64,000 bases of DNA from an uncultured Draconibacterium sp. (GCF_963676815.1 NZ_OY781365.1:5366501-5430500), one strand, 5' to 3'. Shown: positions 43,086-52,454, numbered from the stretch's first letter. Program-made: numbers and translations. Notes: a model not told the origin generated them from the sequence alone.

Positions 43086-43298
43086 ATGAATGGTACAATT
43101 AAAATAAAAATCAAAGGACATCTCGATTCATCGTGGAAAGAATGGTTTGATGGTTTGGATATCACAACTAAAGGCGATTACACCATTTTGCGCGGAGATG
43201 CACGAGACGAAGCATTTATTTACGGTATCCTGAATAAGATCAGAGATTTGAATCTGAAACTTATTTCAGTAGAAAAGACGGAGAGTCCCGGCAAATAA
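43086..43298 (+). CDS. small hypothetical protein, first gene of the second operon
   Basis: 70 residues: MNGTIKIKIKGHLDSSWKEW, DGLDITTKGDYTILRGDARD, then a helix (EAFIYGILNKIRDLNLKLIS). The pattern of two beta hairpins and a C-terminal helix, with GDxRDEAFIYGIL, is seen in small proteins of unknown function. No membrane segment. It is preceded by the operator palindrome and followed after 31 nt by a nitroreductase gene. Confidence 0.7.
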   Translation: MNGTIKIKIKGHLDSSWKEWFDGLDITTKGDYTILRGDARDEAFIYGILNKIRDLNLKLISVEKTESPGK

Positions 43299-43329
43299 TG
43301 ATTTCAAAAATCAAAAAAATGACGGACAA

Positions 43330-43896
43330 ATGATGCTAGATGAAATAATACAAAACCGAAGATCTATTAGAAACTACCAGGATAAACCTGTTTCGCTAGT
43401 TACAATACGAAGCATAATAAAAGATAGTACTTTGGCGCCAAGTGCCGGCAATGAGCAGCCATGGAAGTATCTGGTTGTAAACAACAAAGCAATGCTCGAC
43501 CGGATATCTGATGAGTGCAGGCAGAATTTCATCAAACGTATTGCCGTGAATCCTGGCGATCCTGCAAAAAAATATGAAAAGATGCTTCAAAATGAATCTT
43601 TCCATATTTTCTATCACGCGCCTGCTGTGGTTTTTATTATGGGCGAAACGAATATTAAAAACCTGGTTGCCGACTGTTCGTTAGCCGCTTGCTATTTTAT
43701 GTTTTTGGCAACAGAGAAAGGATTGGGAACATGCTGGGTGAATTTTGCCACGGCAGTTAGTAATCCTGAATTACGAAACGAACTAGGAATACCAGCGAAC
43801 CTAAAAATAGTTGCACCTATTGCATTGGGATATCCGAAAAAAATTCCCGCAATTCCCCCAAGAAAAGAACCTCAAATATTGAATGTAATTGAATAA
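43330..43896 (+). CDS. nitroreductase-family FMN oxidoreductase
   Basis: 188 residues. The FMN-binding start is IQNRRSIRNYQDKPVSLVTI, then APSAGNEQPWKYLVV near residues 36-50, and GLGTCWVNFATAV with APIALGYPKKIPAIPPRKEP toward the end. The usual partner is NAD(P)H; substrates may be nitroaromatics, quinones or flavins. It ends one base before the ATG of the next gene. Confidence 0.88.
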   Translation: MMLDEIIQNRRSIRNYQDKPVSLVTIRSIIKDSTLAPSAGNEQPWKYLVVNNKAMLDRISDECRQNFIKRIAVNPGDPAKKYEKMLQNESFHIFYHAPAVVFIMGETNIKNLVADCSLAACYFMFLATEKGLGTCWVNFATAVSNPELRNELGIPANLKIVAPIALGYPKKIPAIPPRKEPQILNVIE

Positions 43897-43897
43897 A

Positions 43898-44767
43898 ATG
43901 AAAAACGCGAAAACAAAAAATATAGTACTGGCAGGAGCTACAGGGTATTTGGGAAGATACATCGCAGCCGAATTATTGGCCCGGGAATATAACACCTGTT
44001 TAATAGTCCGGAACAAGGAGAAGGCCGGATTTGATCAGGATAAATTTGATGTAATAGAAGCAGAGGTAACTAATCCGATGAGTATTATTGAATGCACGTC
44101 AAATGCGGATGTTGTTATCAGTACTGTAGGAATTACCAAACAAAAAGATGGACTGACCTATATGGATGTTGATTACCGGGCCAATTTGAATTTATTGGAA
44201 GAAGCAATTGAAAGCGGAGTGAAAAAGTTCATTTATGTGTCAGCGTTTAATGCCGACAAATTAACACATCTGAAAATGTGTGAAGCTAAAGAAATGTTTG
44301 TTAAGAAGCTCAAGGAATCGGGTATCGGCTATTGTATTGTACGGCCAAATGGCTTTTTCTCGGACATGGCCGAGTTTCTGAAAATGGCAAAAAAAGGAAA
44401 AGCCGAACTTTTTGGCGATGGAAATTTTAAAATGAATCCAATACACGGTGCCGATTTGGCCAAAATATGTGTTGATGCCATTGAGTCGAATGAAATAGAA
44501 ATTGAAGCCGGTGGTCCCGAAATTCTTACGCATAACGAAATTGTAAATATGGCATTCGATACGCTCGGGAAAAAACCAAAAATTAGCTACATGCCCGAAT
44601 GGATGAGAAAAACGATATTATGGTTCGCCAGAACATTCACATCTCAGAAAACTTATGGTCCGATGGAATTTTTCTTCACTGTTCTTGCCATGGATATGGT
44701 TGCCCCATGGTATGGCGATCATAAGCTTAAAGACTTTTTTGAAGGCATAAAAACAGAAAACAATTAA
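43898..44767 (+). CDS. NAD(P)H-binding (atypical SDR/NmrA-like) protein
   Basis: 289 residues from the ATG at 43898; a TTG nine bases earlier overlaps the previous gene and is less likely. The Rossmann motif is VLAGATGYLGRYIAAELLAR near residues 9-28, followed by DVVISTVGITKQ and KFIYVSAFNADKL. The catalytic YxxxK of classical SDRs is absent (C-I-V-R-P-N-G-F instead), as in atypical SDR a5 proteins related to NmrA and complex I assembly factors. Role unknown. Confidence 0.8.
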   Translation: MKNAKTKNIVLAGATGYLGRYIAAELLAREYNTCLIVRNKEKAGFDQDKFDVIEAEVTNPMSIIECTSNADVVISTVGITKQKDGLTYMDVDYRANLNLLEEAIESGVKKFIYVSAFNADKLTHLKMCEAKEMFVKKLKESGIGYCIVRPNGFFSDMAEFLKMAKKGKAELFGDGNFKMNPIHGADLAKICVDAIESNEIEIEAGGPEILTHNEIVNMAFDTLGKKPKISYMPEWMRKTILWFARTFTSQKTYGPMEFFFTVLAMDMVAPWYGDHKLKDFFEGIKTENN

Positions 44768-44785
44768 ACGATTAAAATTTAAGCC

Positions 44786-44977
44786 ATGGAAACAATTAAA
44801 CAAACAGAATGCAGAAACGACAAATCATCTTCGTGGATTATAGGAGGAACTACGATGCTTGGATTAGGCATTGGTTTTTTTGTGCTCCACACATCGGCAA
44901 AAGCGTTTGTTGGCTGCATTATGGTAGGAATTGGGATAGGACTTATGATTAGCTCGCTTATCAACAAAAATCACTAA
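44786..44977 (+). CDS. small two-helix membrane protein (paralogue of 26787-26990)
   Basis: 63 residues with two hydrophobic segments. SSSWIIGGTTMLGLGIGFFV matches the other copy almost residue for residue, while the N-terminal tail and the C-terminus differ. It lies between an oxidoreductase gene and a lipoprotein hydrolase gene, in the same relative place as the first copy: just before an exported hydrolase. Confidence 0.8.
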   Translation: METIKQTECRNDKSSSWIIGGTTMLGLGIGFFVLHTSAKAFVGCIMVGIGIGLMISSLINKNH

Positions 44978-45007
44978 ATATTTTTTAAGAAAACGAAAAT
45001 TAGAAAC

Positions 45008-46078
45008 ATGAAAACAATGAAACAATTTTTAAATATTGTCATAATTATTCTTATATCCGCTTTTTTCTTCGGATGCGATGAAGGAGTTTATGACATGGAT
45101 GAACCGGGAAATTTGCTCCCGAAAACTGTAACTGAAGATCTTCGTCTTCCGCGGCTTGAAATAAACGGAAAACTCTTTCATGCCGAAACGATGGGAAACA
45201 TTGAAAACCCGATTATTATTTTTCTGCATGGAGGTCCGGGAAGCGATTACAGACCAATGATTAGTCAGAAAGGAGTTGAAAACGCTTCAAGGTATCCTGA
45301 TGAAAGAACAGTTACCAATGGCGGAATAAGCCAACTTCAGGATGAATATTTTTGTGTGTTCTACGACCAGCGAGGAGGAGGTCTCTCGCCACGTTTTGAA
45401 CCGGGAGAATTGAGTTTTGATCTGTATGTTGAAGATTTAAATGACATTATTGAATATTACCTGCAGGCAAAAGAAAATGAAACAGGTATTTCCGATTCAC
45501 AGGTGTATTTGTTTGCCTGGTCGTTTGGCGGGACACTGGCAACTGGGTATGTTAACATCTATCCCGAAAAAGTAAAAGATATTGTTTCCTATGAGCCGGG
45601 GCCTTTGTCCAAAGAAGTTTGGGACTATGTTAAGGATAATACAACTTCAGTGTTAAGTGAAATTGGTAAAGAATGGCTGGAAGAGTATTTAATTGCCCAC
45701 GATCATTTTACTCCTGAGGGGCACGAACGAGCCGATTACCAATACATGATGAACGTAAGCCAGTCCGACAAATCGCAGCCTGAGTTCCATGCAGATCCAA
45801 ACTCACCATATTGGCGTGCGGGAGCTTTGCTTCTCGATGATAACCTGGATTTTATTGAATCGAGTAGTTTCGATATCACTTCAAATCTTAATTTATTTCA
45901 GGGTAGGTTTTTATTTATCGGGAGTGAAAACGTGCTGAATGAATTACCAGAATACGCCGATATGCAAATGCAATATTATCCCCAATCTGGTTTAATTGAA
46001 GTTTCAGAAGTTGGGCATACGGGCCCATGGGAAAAGCCTGACGAAATAGCATTATTAATCAGAAATTATTTTCAGTAG
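45008..46078 (+). CDS. alpha/beta hydrolase lipoprotein (proline iminopeptidase-like), cassette 1
   Basis: 356 residues. The signal peptide (MKTMKQFLNIVIIILISAFF) ends at a lipobox Cys (FFFGCDEG). Motifs: IIIFLHGGPGSDYRP (HGGP), FYDQRGGGLS and the nucleophile elbow FAWSFGGTLA, with VGHTGPWE (His) near the end; these are typical of the proline iminopeptidase group. It is a paralogue of the protein at 51453-52454 (both read DxYxMDEPGxLxP after the lipobox) and, like it, is followed by an outer-membrane-type protein. Confidence 0.85.
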   Translation: MKTMKQFLNIVIIILISAFFFGCDEGVYDMDEPGNLLPKTVTEDLRLPRLEINGKLFHAETMGNIENPIIIFLHGGPGSDYRPMISQKGVENASRYPDERTVTNGGISQLQDEYFCVFYDQRGGGLSPRFEPGELSFDLYVEDLNDIIEYYLQAKENETGISDSQVYLFAWSFGGTLATGYVNIYPEKVKDIVSYEPGPLSKEVWDYVKDNTTSVLSEIGKEWLEEYLIAHDHFTPEGHERADYQYMMNVSQSDKSQPEFHADPNSPYWRAGALLLDDNLDFIESSSFDITSNLNLFQGRFLFIGSENVLNELPEYADMQMQYYPQSGLIEVSEVGHTGPWEKPDEIALLIRNYFQ

Positions 46079-46099
46079 ATTTTTTAAACAGAAAACAAA

Positions 46100-46771
46100 A
46101 TGAACAACATAAAAGCCATACTAATTGCAATAACACTGCTTTTTACCTTAAATCAGTTGTCGGCGCAAACCATAATAAATAACGATCCTGACGTAAACAA
46201 CAGGGTTTATCTGAGAACGGGAATAGAACCTGCAACCATGCTTACGTTAGGCTATGAGCGTAAATTTAATATTGGATTTTTAAACCAAAACATTGTTGGT
46301 TTTGCAGAATTTGGATCATCAACAGCAAATTTCAGCAACAACGATTTTAAAATAGGTGGAATTCTACCGGTGCTTGAAAAAGGAAAATTCAAAATTGTAA
46401 ACAACCTGAATATTTCGGCCGGAAGCATGTCGGCGAAGAATTTCTATTCGAAAAGGTTTGCTGCTGCTGATGAATTGGCTTTCGGAATATACGGAGAGAA
46501 ACGGTTTATAGCATTTACTGCTGAGTATGAGAAAATCTTTCTTAATAAAATAGAACATTCTGATTTCTATAAAGAAACTTATTACGAAGAAGCTGTTGAT
46601 GGCTGGTACAAAGGTGCCGGCGGAAGGTTTCAATTTGGACTGGAAGGTGGATTCACAATCAAAAAGAATATTGATGTCTATTCGGAATTGAAACTTCCAT
46701 TTACAGAAAAATTTAATAGTTACAGAGGTTCTCCAATGCACTTAAACTTAGGGATAGCCTACAGATTCTAA
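46100..46771 (+). CDS. small outer-membrane beta-barrel-like protein, cassette 1
   Basis: 223 residues with a signal peptide (MNNIKAILIAITLLFTLNQL, cleavage after SAQ) and alternating beta strands ending in LNLGIAYRF, a typical barrel C-terminus. DGWYKGAGGRFQFGLEGGFT is mirrored in the protein at 52511-53185 (DGWYNTSGGNFKIGLQANAS). It follows the lipoprotein hydrolase gene by 21 nt. Function unknown; the pairing suggests an envelope role with the hydrolase. Confidence 0.75.
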   Translation: MNNIKAILIAITLLFTLNQLSAQTIINNDPDVNNRVYLRTGIEPATMLTLGYERKFNIGFLNQNIVGFAEFGSSTANFSNNDFKIGGILPVLEKGKFKIVNNLNISAGSMSAKNFYSKRFAAADELAFGIYGEKRFIAFTAEYEKIFLNKIEHSDFYKETYYEEAVDGWYKGAGGRFQFGLEGGFTIKKNIDVYSELKLPFTEKFNSYRGSPMHLNLGIAYRF

Positions 46772-46793
46772 CGTTTTTACAAGATGAACAGAA

Positions 46794-47207
46794 ATGAGAA
46801 AAAGGAATAAGATAAAACTATTAAAAATAGCATTTTGGATAGGTGCTATGACTGATGCGCTTGCTGCAATAATTATGATTTTTCCGAAACTCGGAACATA
46901 TCTTTTTAAGCATGAAAATGTAGTTATTACCCCCGAATACAGATACGCTCTTGGTATGGGAGCCGCTTTAATGGTTGGTTGGACTGTGCTCTTAATTTGG
47001 GGCAGTTTTAAACCGCTTGAACGTAAAGGAATTTTAGTGATCACTGTTTTTCCGGTAATTACAGGTATTGTTTTAGCTCAGATTTATGCAGTATCATGTG
47101 GATACATTGCATTAAATAATATGATTCCGATATGGATTCACCTGACCGTGATAAGTTCCTATTTTCTATTCACTTACTTTAAATCAAACAAATTAAATAA
47201 CAGATAA
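46794..47207 (+). CDS. hypothetical four-helix membrane protein
   Basis: 137 residues with four predicted membrane helices (about 6-26, 46-65, 73-92, 103-125). No motif recognised beyond GMGAALMVGWTVLLIWG. A Lys/Arg-rich N-terminus (MRKRNKIK) suggests it faces the cytoplasm. It lies 22 nt after the barrel gene and one base before the methyltransferase gene. Confidence 0.7.
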   Translation: MRKRNKIKLLKIAFWIGAMTDALAAIIMIFPKLGTYLFKHENVVITPEYRYALGMGAALMVGWTVLLIWGSFKPLERKGILVITVFPVITGIVLAQIYAVSCGYIALNNMIPIWIHLTVISSYFLFTYFKSNKLNNR

Positions 47208-47208
47208 A

Positions 47209-48049
47209 ATGAAAATTACAGATATTATTAAATTCAGTCAACAACCCGAGATTTATAGTTCCGGCAATGCATTTATGTGGACCGATCCGCATATTTCAAA
47301 ACAACTGCTTAATATTCATCTGCATCCTGATATTGATTTGGCAAGCAGAAAAAAAGCAACCATTGAAAAAACGATTCATTGGATTTTTGAACAGGTGGAG
47401 GACAAAAAATTAAAAATCCTCGATTTAGGTTGTGGCCCAGGGTTATATACGCAGCAAATTGCTCAAAAAGGTCATAAGGTTTCAGGAGTTGATATCTCAA
47501 AAAATTCGATTGACTATGCAATCGAACAGGCAAAATCAAGAAACCTGGATATTGAATACATTAATAAAAACTATCTGGATCTGGAATTGCCGGAAAATGA
47601 TTTTGATTTGGTAATAATGATTTACACCGACTTAGGGGTATTGTTGCCGGATGACCGAAACAAACTTCTTGGCAAAATAGAAAAAGCCCTAAAACCCGGT
47701 GGCACTTTGATATTTGATGTTTTAAATGAGAGAATTGGATAAAAAAGTAAGTCCGAAAAACTGGGAAGTTGCAGAACAGGGATTCTGGCGAGATAAACCT
47801 TATATAACCCTTTCTGAATCCTTTTTTTATGAAAAGGAAAAAGTAATACTTAACCAGCATGTTGTGGCTGATGATGAAGAAACCAGCGTTTACCGTTTTT
47901 GGACGCACTACTTTTCACATGATGATTTAATTCGTCTTTTGAAACCATTTGATTTTTCAGGTATTGAATTTTATGAAAATGTACTACCTGCAGATGATAA
48001 TTTATGGAGTGGCGAAAATGTAACTTTTTGTAAGATGGCGAAGTCTTAA
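47209..48049 (+). pseudogene. SAM-dependent methyltransferase split by a frameshift
   Basis: Two adjoining frames make one methyltransferase. The first (47209-47742) has the SAM motif ILDLGCGPGLYTQQIAQ near residue 66 and ends LIFDVLNERIG-stop. The second (47726-48049, +1 relative) continues ELDKKVSPKNWEVAEQGFW to KMAKS. The break is near GAGAGAATTGG at 47729-47739; removal of one base restores a protein of about 280 residues. It may be a true pseudogene, a sequencing error or, less likely, programmed frameshifting. Confidence 0.75.
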
Positions 48050-48097
48050 ATAGTAAAATTGCTATGTGTTAATACAATGACAATTAAGCAAATACAA

Positions 48098-48709
48098 ATG
48101 AAACTAAATATAAGAAAAACAGATAAAAGCGAATTCTTTCAAACAGAAAACCTGACAAGGGAAACATTCTGGAATTTATATCAATCGGGTTGCACCGAAC
48201 ATTTTATGATCCACAATTTTCGTAAAAGTAAAGCCTGGGTTAAACAGTTAGATGTTGTTGCCGTAATCGATAATAATATTATCGGGCACATCATTTCAAC
48301 AAAAGCAAAGGTGATTGACGAGAACAACAATGTACAGGAAGTATTGCATGTAGGACCTTTTTCGGTTGATGCTGAACTTCAAAACAACGGAATTGGAACA
48401 CAACTGTTAAGCTATTCAATAAAAGAAGCCAAAAAGTTAGGATTCAAAGGAATGATTCTTTTTGGCAATCCGGATTATTATCAACGCTTTGGTTTTCAGA
48501 ACGCCAAAACATATAATATCACCACAAAAGAAGGGATGAATTTCGACCCGTTTATGGGTTTGGAACTTCAGAAAAACGGGCTTGCAGCCGTTAAGGGAAA
48601 ATTTTTCCTCGATTGCTCAGCTGAAATTAATGAAGCGGAATTAAGTAAATATGAAGAACAATTTCCTTTAAAAGAAAAGGGTGAGCCGAGAATTAAGATT
48701 TCTTTATAA
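48098..48709 (+). CDS. GNAT-family N-acetyltransferase
   Basis: 203 residues from the ATG at 48098 (MKLNIRKTDKSEFFQ); an earlier in-frame ATG at 48077 and a TTG at 48059 are weaker choices. Acetyl-CoA-binding motif: LHVGPFSVDAELQNNGIGTQ near residues 86-105, then LGFKGMILFGNPDYYQRFGF, the pattern of YhbS-type GNATs. Substrate unknown. Part of the long operon beginning at 43086. Confidence 0.85.
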   Translation: MKLNIRKTDKSEFFQTENLTRETFWNLYQSGCTEHFMIHNFRKSKAWVKQLDVVAVIDNNIIGHIISTKAKVIDENNNVQEVLHVGPFSVDAELQNNGIGTQLLSYSIKEAKKLGFKGMILFGNPDYYQRFGFQNAKTYNITTKEGMNFDPFMGLELQKNGLAAVKGKFFLDCSAEINEAELSKYEEQFPLKEKGEPRIKISL

Positions 48710-48748
48710 ACCCATAAGATTTGTGCATTGCTGAATAGATAGAATATT

Positions 48749-49237
48749 ATGCTTATAGTTGAAATAATATTGTCAGGAGCTTTTGCAACAGCAATAATGG
48801 ATTTATGTGCCGGCGTTCTTGCTAAAAGAAAAGTTATACATCCATTTATTACCCAAAATGAATTAGGGCGATGGTTTCTGTATTTATTTAGAATGAAGTT
48901 TTTTCATCGGAATATTGCTTCAACGCCATCATTAAAAAATGAGAAGTTTTGGTGTTTTATCTCGCATTATTTGATTGGTATGGTTTTAACCGGAATTTAT
49001 TTTTATCTGGAATTAAAACTCCCCGGAATAAAAAATCAATTTTGGGCGCCAGTAGTTTATGGTTTTACCACCATAATTTTTCCATGGTTTTGGCTTCTGC
49101 CAAGTATCAACCTGGGATTTATGGCGGCCAAATCTAAACAGCAATCAAAAATTATTCGCACCAACATGCTTAATCATACGATTTTCGGCTTAGGAATTTC
49201 GTTATGGATAATGTTATTACAGCCCATGATATTTTAA
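48749..49237 (+). CDS. DUF2938 family membrane protein
   Basis: 162 residues with four membrane helices. GAFATAIMDLCAGVLAKR near residues 10-27, FISHYLIGMVLTGIYFYL and GFTTIIFPWFWLLPSINLGF match DUF2938, whose function is unknown. Located 39 nt after the acetyltransferase gene in the same direction. Confidence 0.78.
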   Translation: MLIVEIILSGAFATAIMDLCAGVLAKRKVIHPFITQNELGRWFLYLFRMKFFHRNIASTPSLKNEKFWCFISHYLIGMVLTGIYFYLELKLPGIKNQFWAPVVYGFTTIIFPWFWLLPSINLGFMAAKSKQQSKIIRTNMLNHTIFGLGISLWIMLLQPMIF

Positions 49238-49272
49238 TTTACAAAAGCATATAGAGATTTTAGCTCGTTTTA

Positions 49273-49650
49273 ATGGAAAATTTTGAATATGAATATAATG
49301 ATCGGGAAAAGCTTTTGATTTTTGAGGCCAGAAATAATTTGGCTATCACTGACCTTCTTCAAATGATAGCGATTTTGGCTTTATATACGAAGAGTTCAAC
49401 TACAATAAGGGTTTTACTCGACCTTCGTTTTTTTCATGCTCAATATGAGATTAATGAGCAAGAGAAGCTAATTAAAGCTTTTCATAAGGTTGTAAATAAA
49501 TCACGCAAAATAAAGATTGCAGATATTGTTAATTCTCCAAGAGAAACATCGTTTGCGCTAATCTTTCTAATGGAATTGAAAACTATTGATAATGTTGAGT
49601 TTGAAGTTTTTTGCACCAGGGAATCGGGCATGGATTGGTTGAGAAGCTGA
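49273..49650 (+). CDS. hypothetical protein, possibly STAS/SpoIIAA-like
   Basis: 125 residues, soluble, starting MENFEYEYNDREKLLIFEAR. The beta-alpha pattern, with IRVLLDLRFFHAQY and DNVEFEVFCTRESGMDWLRS at the end, resembles the SpoIIAA-like domain found in many bacteria, but this is a fold-level guess. Co-directional with its neighbours, 35 nt after DUF2938. Confidence 0.6.
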   Translation: MENFEYEYNDREKLLIFEARNNLAITDLLQMIAILALYTKSSTTIRVLLDLRFFHAQYEINEQEKLIKAFHKVVNKSRKIKIADIVNSPRETSFALIFLMELKTIDNVEFEVFCTRESGMDWLRS

Positions 49651-49720
49651 AGAGTTTATGCAATGATATTTCTGCAAAGTTGGTCATGGCATCGATAGAT
49701 CAATTAAAAAAAATACATTT

Positions 49721-50140
49721 ATGAATACAATGGATATACCCCTGAACAAACATGCAGGACTTGAAAAAATGCCTAAGTCCACTGAATACATTTTTAGAAT
49801 GCTGCCTGACGAAAGATTATTAAATCATCTTGGAACGCTCCACGCAGGGGCCCTGTTTATTTTGGCAGAAGCAACAAGTGGCGAATTCTTGTTAGAAGAA
49901 TTTAAAACTGTTGTCAACAAAGGAGTTCCGGTAGTTCGAAAAGCAGAAATCAAATTTAGCAAACCGGCAGATGGCATAGTTTATTCAAAAGCTGAATATC
50001 TGAACACGGATAAAAATAAGGTATTAATCGAATTAAAAAACAGGAAAAGGGCAATTGTAAATGTAAGAGTTGATCTTTATAACGAGTCAAAAGAAAGAGT
50101 ATTTACCTCGGTTTTCTGCTGGTTTATTATCATGAACTAG
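49721..50140 (+). CDS. DUF4442/YiiD-type hotdog thioesterase-like protein
   Basis: 139 residues with hotdog-fold features: HLGTLHAGALFILAEATSGE near residues 39-58 is the core helix, and IKFSKPADGIVYSKAEY the following strands. Members hydrolyse acyl-CoA or stay as inactive paralogues. Last gene of the operon before the AraC regulator. Confidence 0.72.
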   Translation: MNTMDIPLNKHAGLEKMPKSTEYIFRMLPDERLLNHLGTLHAGALFILAEATSGEFLLEEFKTVVNKGVPVVRKAEIKFSKPADGIVYSKAEYLNTDKNKVLIELKNRKRAIVNVRVDLYNESKERVFTSVFCWFIIMN

Positions 50141-50248
50141 CTGGTACACAGATGAGACACAACCAACTTTTATTTGGGAAATGTTATAAAAGTATTTAAA
50201 TATGTATAGTTTTTATTTGCAACTGGATAGAATAACAAACTGTAGCTA

Positions 50249-51325
50249 ATGATATTTATTGCCGGAATAAGCATTGCCGTCTTCTTTGAGTTGATGCTGC
50301 TTTTTAAAAAGAACAAGACTCGATCAGACAAGATTCTGATTTTGTGGATGTTCCTTATCTCGGTGCACATGTTTTTGTTTTTTATGAATTACACAAAGGA
50401 AGACCTGAACTATCCTTTTTTACTTGGATTTGGTTTGCCACTTCCTTTAATTCATGGCGTAATGCTGTACTTATACGTTGCTTCTTCCACCAGGCAACTT
50501 CCAAAAAACAGAAGTCTTCTGGCACTGCATTTTATACCAATAACGGCAGCCTTTATCTACTTAATCCCATTTTTTTTATGCCCGGCAGAGGAGAAGATCT
50601 TCATCTATGAAAACAATGGAGTAGGATACGAGATCTTCATGAAGCTATTATTTTTAGCCTATGCGATTACTGGAATAGGTTACCAGGTATGGTCGATTAT
50701 TCTATTGGAACGCCATAAGAAGAATATTCTAAATCAATTCTCTGATATTGAAAAACGAGATCTGACATGGCTTCGTATTCTTGTGTGGGGAATGGCTGTT
50801 ATTTGGTTTGTTGTCATTCTTGATGTGGATGATTACTATGATTTCCTTACTGTTACATTTTTTGTATTTGTGATTGGATTCTTCGGGATCAAACAAGTTG
50901 CAGTATATCCACAACAACAGCATGGCCCTGAGCAAAAACAAAAGGGTAAATATTTAAAATCAGGCCTGAAAAAAGATGTGTCGGAGGAGTTGTATCGTAA
51001 GCTGACCCATTTTATGGCTGAAGAAAAACCATATACAAAAAACGATTTACTGATAAACGAACTTGCATCAGAGTTTGCCGTACATCCCAATTACTTGTCG
51101 CAAGTAATAAACGAAAAAGAGGGAAAGAATTTTTATGAGTTTGTAAATCACTATCGTGTAGAAGAATTCAAACGACTCATTGCTATTCCCAAAAACCAAC
51201 AATTAACGCTTCTTTCGCTGGCTTTTGAATGTGGCTTTAATTCAAAGTCATCTTTTAACCGGTATTTTAAGAAAAGTACCGGCCAAACGCCATCTCAGTA
51301 TTTCTCACTGATTACCAACAAATAA
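50249..51325 (+). CDS. AraC-family regulator with an N-terminal membrane domain
   Basis: 358 residues. The first 225 form about seven membrane helices (MIFIAGISIAVFFELMLLFK and so on), a sensor type common in Bacteroidota. The C-terminal AraC domain begins near residue 248: LINELASEFAVHPNYLSQVI, then LTLLSLAFECGFNSKSSFNR and YFKKSTGQTPSQYF. It sits directly upstream of two palindromes (51339-51381) and the second hydrolase/barrel cassette, which it may control. Confidence 0.88.
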   Translation: MIFIAGISIAVFFELMLLFKKNKTRSDKILILWMFLISVHMFLFFMNYTKEDLNYPFLLGFGLPLPLIHGVMLYLYVASSTRQLPKNRSLLALHFIPITAAFIYLIPFFLCPAEEKIFIYENNGVGYEIFMKLLFLAYAITGIGYQVWSIILLERHKKNILNQFSDIEKRDLTWLRILVWGMAVIWFVVILDVDDYYDFLTVTFFVFVIGFFGIKQVAVYPQQQHGPEQKQKGKYLKSGLKKDVSEELYRKLTHFMAEEKPYTKNDLLINELASEFAVHPNYLSQVINEKEGKNFYEFVNHYRVEEFKRLIAIPKNQQLTLLSLAFECGFNSKSSFNRYFKKSTGQTPSQYFSLITNK

Positions 51326-51338
51326 CAAGATTCAGAAA

Positions 51339-51381
51339 GTGTCAACCTTCAGGCTGACACCACAAGAAGGTACCACCTTCT
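51339..51381 (+). promoter_or_regulatory. two adjacent palindromes upstream of hydrolase cassette 2
   Basis: GTGTCA-A-CCT-TC-AGG-C-TGACAC (51339-51360) and AGAAGGT-ACC-ACCTTCT (51365-51381) lie side by side after the AraC gene. No T-run follows either, so they look like operators rather than a terminator. Confidence 0.55.
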
Positions 51382-51412
51382 AAGCTGAAGCGATGCGCCT
51401 TGTTTTCCGCTT

Positions 51413-51420
51413 TATGTTTG
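51413..51420 (+). promoter_or_regulatory. candidate -7 box of hydrolase cassette 2
   Basis: TATGTTTG fits TAnnTTTG and lies 32 nt before the start at 51453, downstream of the two palindromes. Confidence 0.5.
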
Positions 51421-51452
51421 TATCGAATTTTAAACAATTAAAAAGTACAAAC

Positions 51453-52454
51453 ATGAAAACGATGAAACAATTTTTTAAGTTATCAATTTTTATCTGGGCA
51501 ATCCTTTTAGTTTTCGGTTGCAGTAAAGATGATTTTTATGAAATGGATGAACCCGGGCTTTTGGTCCCGTTAACAGTGGATGAAGATCCATCTTTGCCAT
51601 CTATTTCAGTAAATGGTACAATGCTTCATTCTGAAGCTTTTGGAAATCCGGAAGATCCGATGATTGTAGTTATTCACGGTGGCCCGGGTGGAGACTATCG
51701 CACATTGCTATGTAGCCGCGATTTGGTTGACGATGGCTATTACGTAGTTTTTTACGATCAACGCGGATCGGGTTTATCACAGCGGCATGATGCTGACGAC
51801 TTCACGGTACAAATGTATATCGATGAGTTGGATGCTGTAATTGATTATTACCGTTACAATGAAAATCAGAAAGTTATCCTGCTAACTCACTCTTGGGGTT
51901 CAATGCTTGCCGCTGGCTTTGTAAATGAATATCCGGAAGCCATTGATGGCATGGTACTGGCTGAACCGGGTGGTTTAACTTTCGACCAGATGGAGGAATA
52001 TCTATCACGGTCGCTGGAGGTTGAACTTTTCAACGAAGCAACAAACGATGCCATTTTTCCAGACCACATTTTTGCCGGAAGGAGCGAACATGAGATACTG
52101 GACTATAAACAAAGTTTTTGGATTTCATTCGAAACGGCCGAAGGAAATACCATTGGTAATCCAGGCCCTTATCCACACTGGAGAAGTGGCGCCGTTGCAC
52201 ATAGTGCCTCACATGATTACGTGGTTGAACATGGATTCGATTTCCAAAATAACCTTGGAAATTATACGCATAAGGTGCTTTTTATGTATAGCGAATGGAA
52301 TAAAGCTTATGGTGAAGATTGGGCCGAAGAAGTAGCAGCTCCTTTCCCAAACAAAGAGATAGAAATTGTACTGGGTACAGGCCACGAAATGTTTTACTTC
52401 GGCTGGGACGACATGTACCCAAAGGTTTTAAACTATTTAAATCAAATACAATAG
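51453..52454 (+). CDS. alpha/beta hydrolase lipoprotein (proline iminopeptidase-like), cassette 2
   Basis: 333 residues from the ATG at 51453 (MKTMKQFFKLSIFIWAILLV); the longer frame from 51393 would cover the promoter and is rejected. The lipobox is LLVFGCSK. Motifs: MIVVIHGGPGGDYRT, FYDQRGSGLS, the nucleophile elbow LLTHSWGSMLA, and GTGHEMFYF (His). It is a diverged paralogue of 45008-46078 and is likewise followed by a barrel-like protein gene. Confidence 0.86.
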   Translation: MKTMKQFFKLSIFIWAILLVFGCSKDDFYEMDEPGLLVPLTVDEDPSLPSISVNGTMLHSEAFGNPEDPMIVVIHGGPGGDYRTLLCSRDLVDDGYYVVFYDQRGSGLSQRHDADDFTVQMYIDELDAVIDYYRYNENQKVILLTHSWGSMLAAGFVNEYPEAIDGMVLAEPGGLTFDQMEEYLSRSLEVELFNEATNDAIFPDHIFAGRSEHEILDYKQSFWISFETAEGNTIGNPGPYPHWRSGAVAHSASHDYVVEHGFDFQNNLGNYTHKVLFMYSEWNKAYGEDWAEEVAAPFPNKEIEIVLGTGHEMFYFGWDDMYPKVLNYLNQIQ

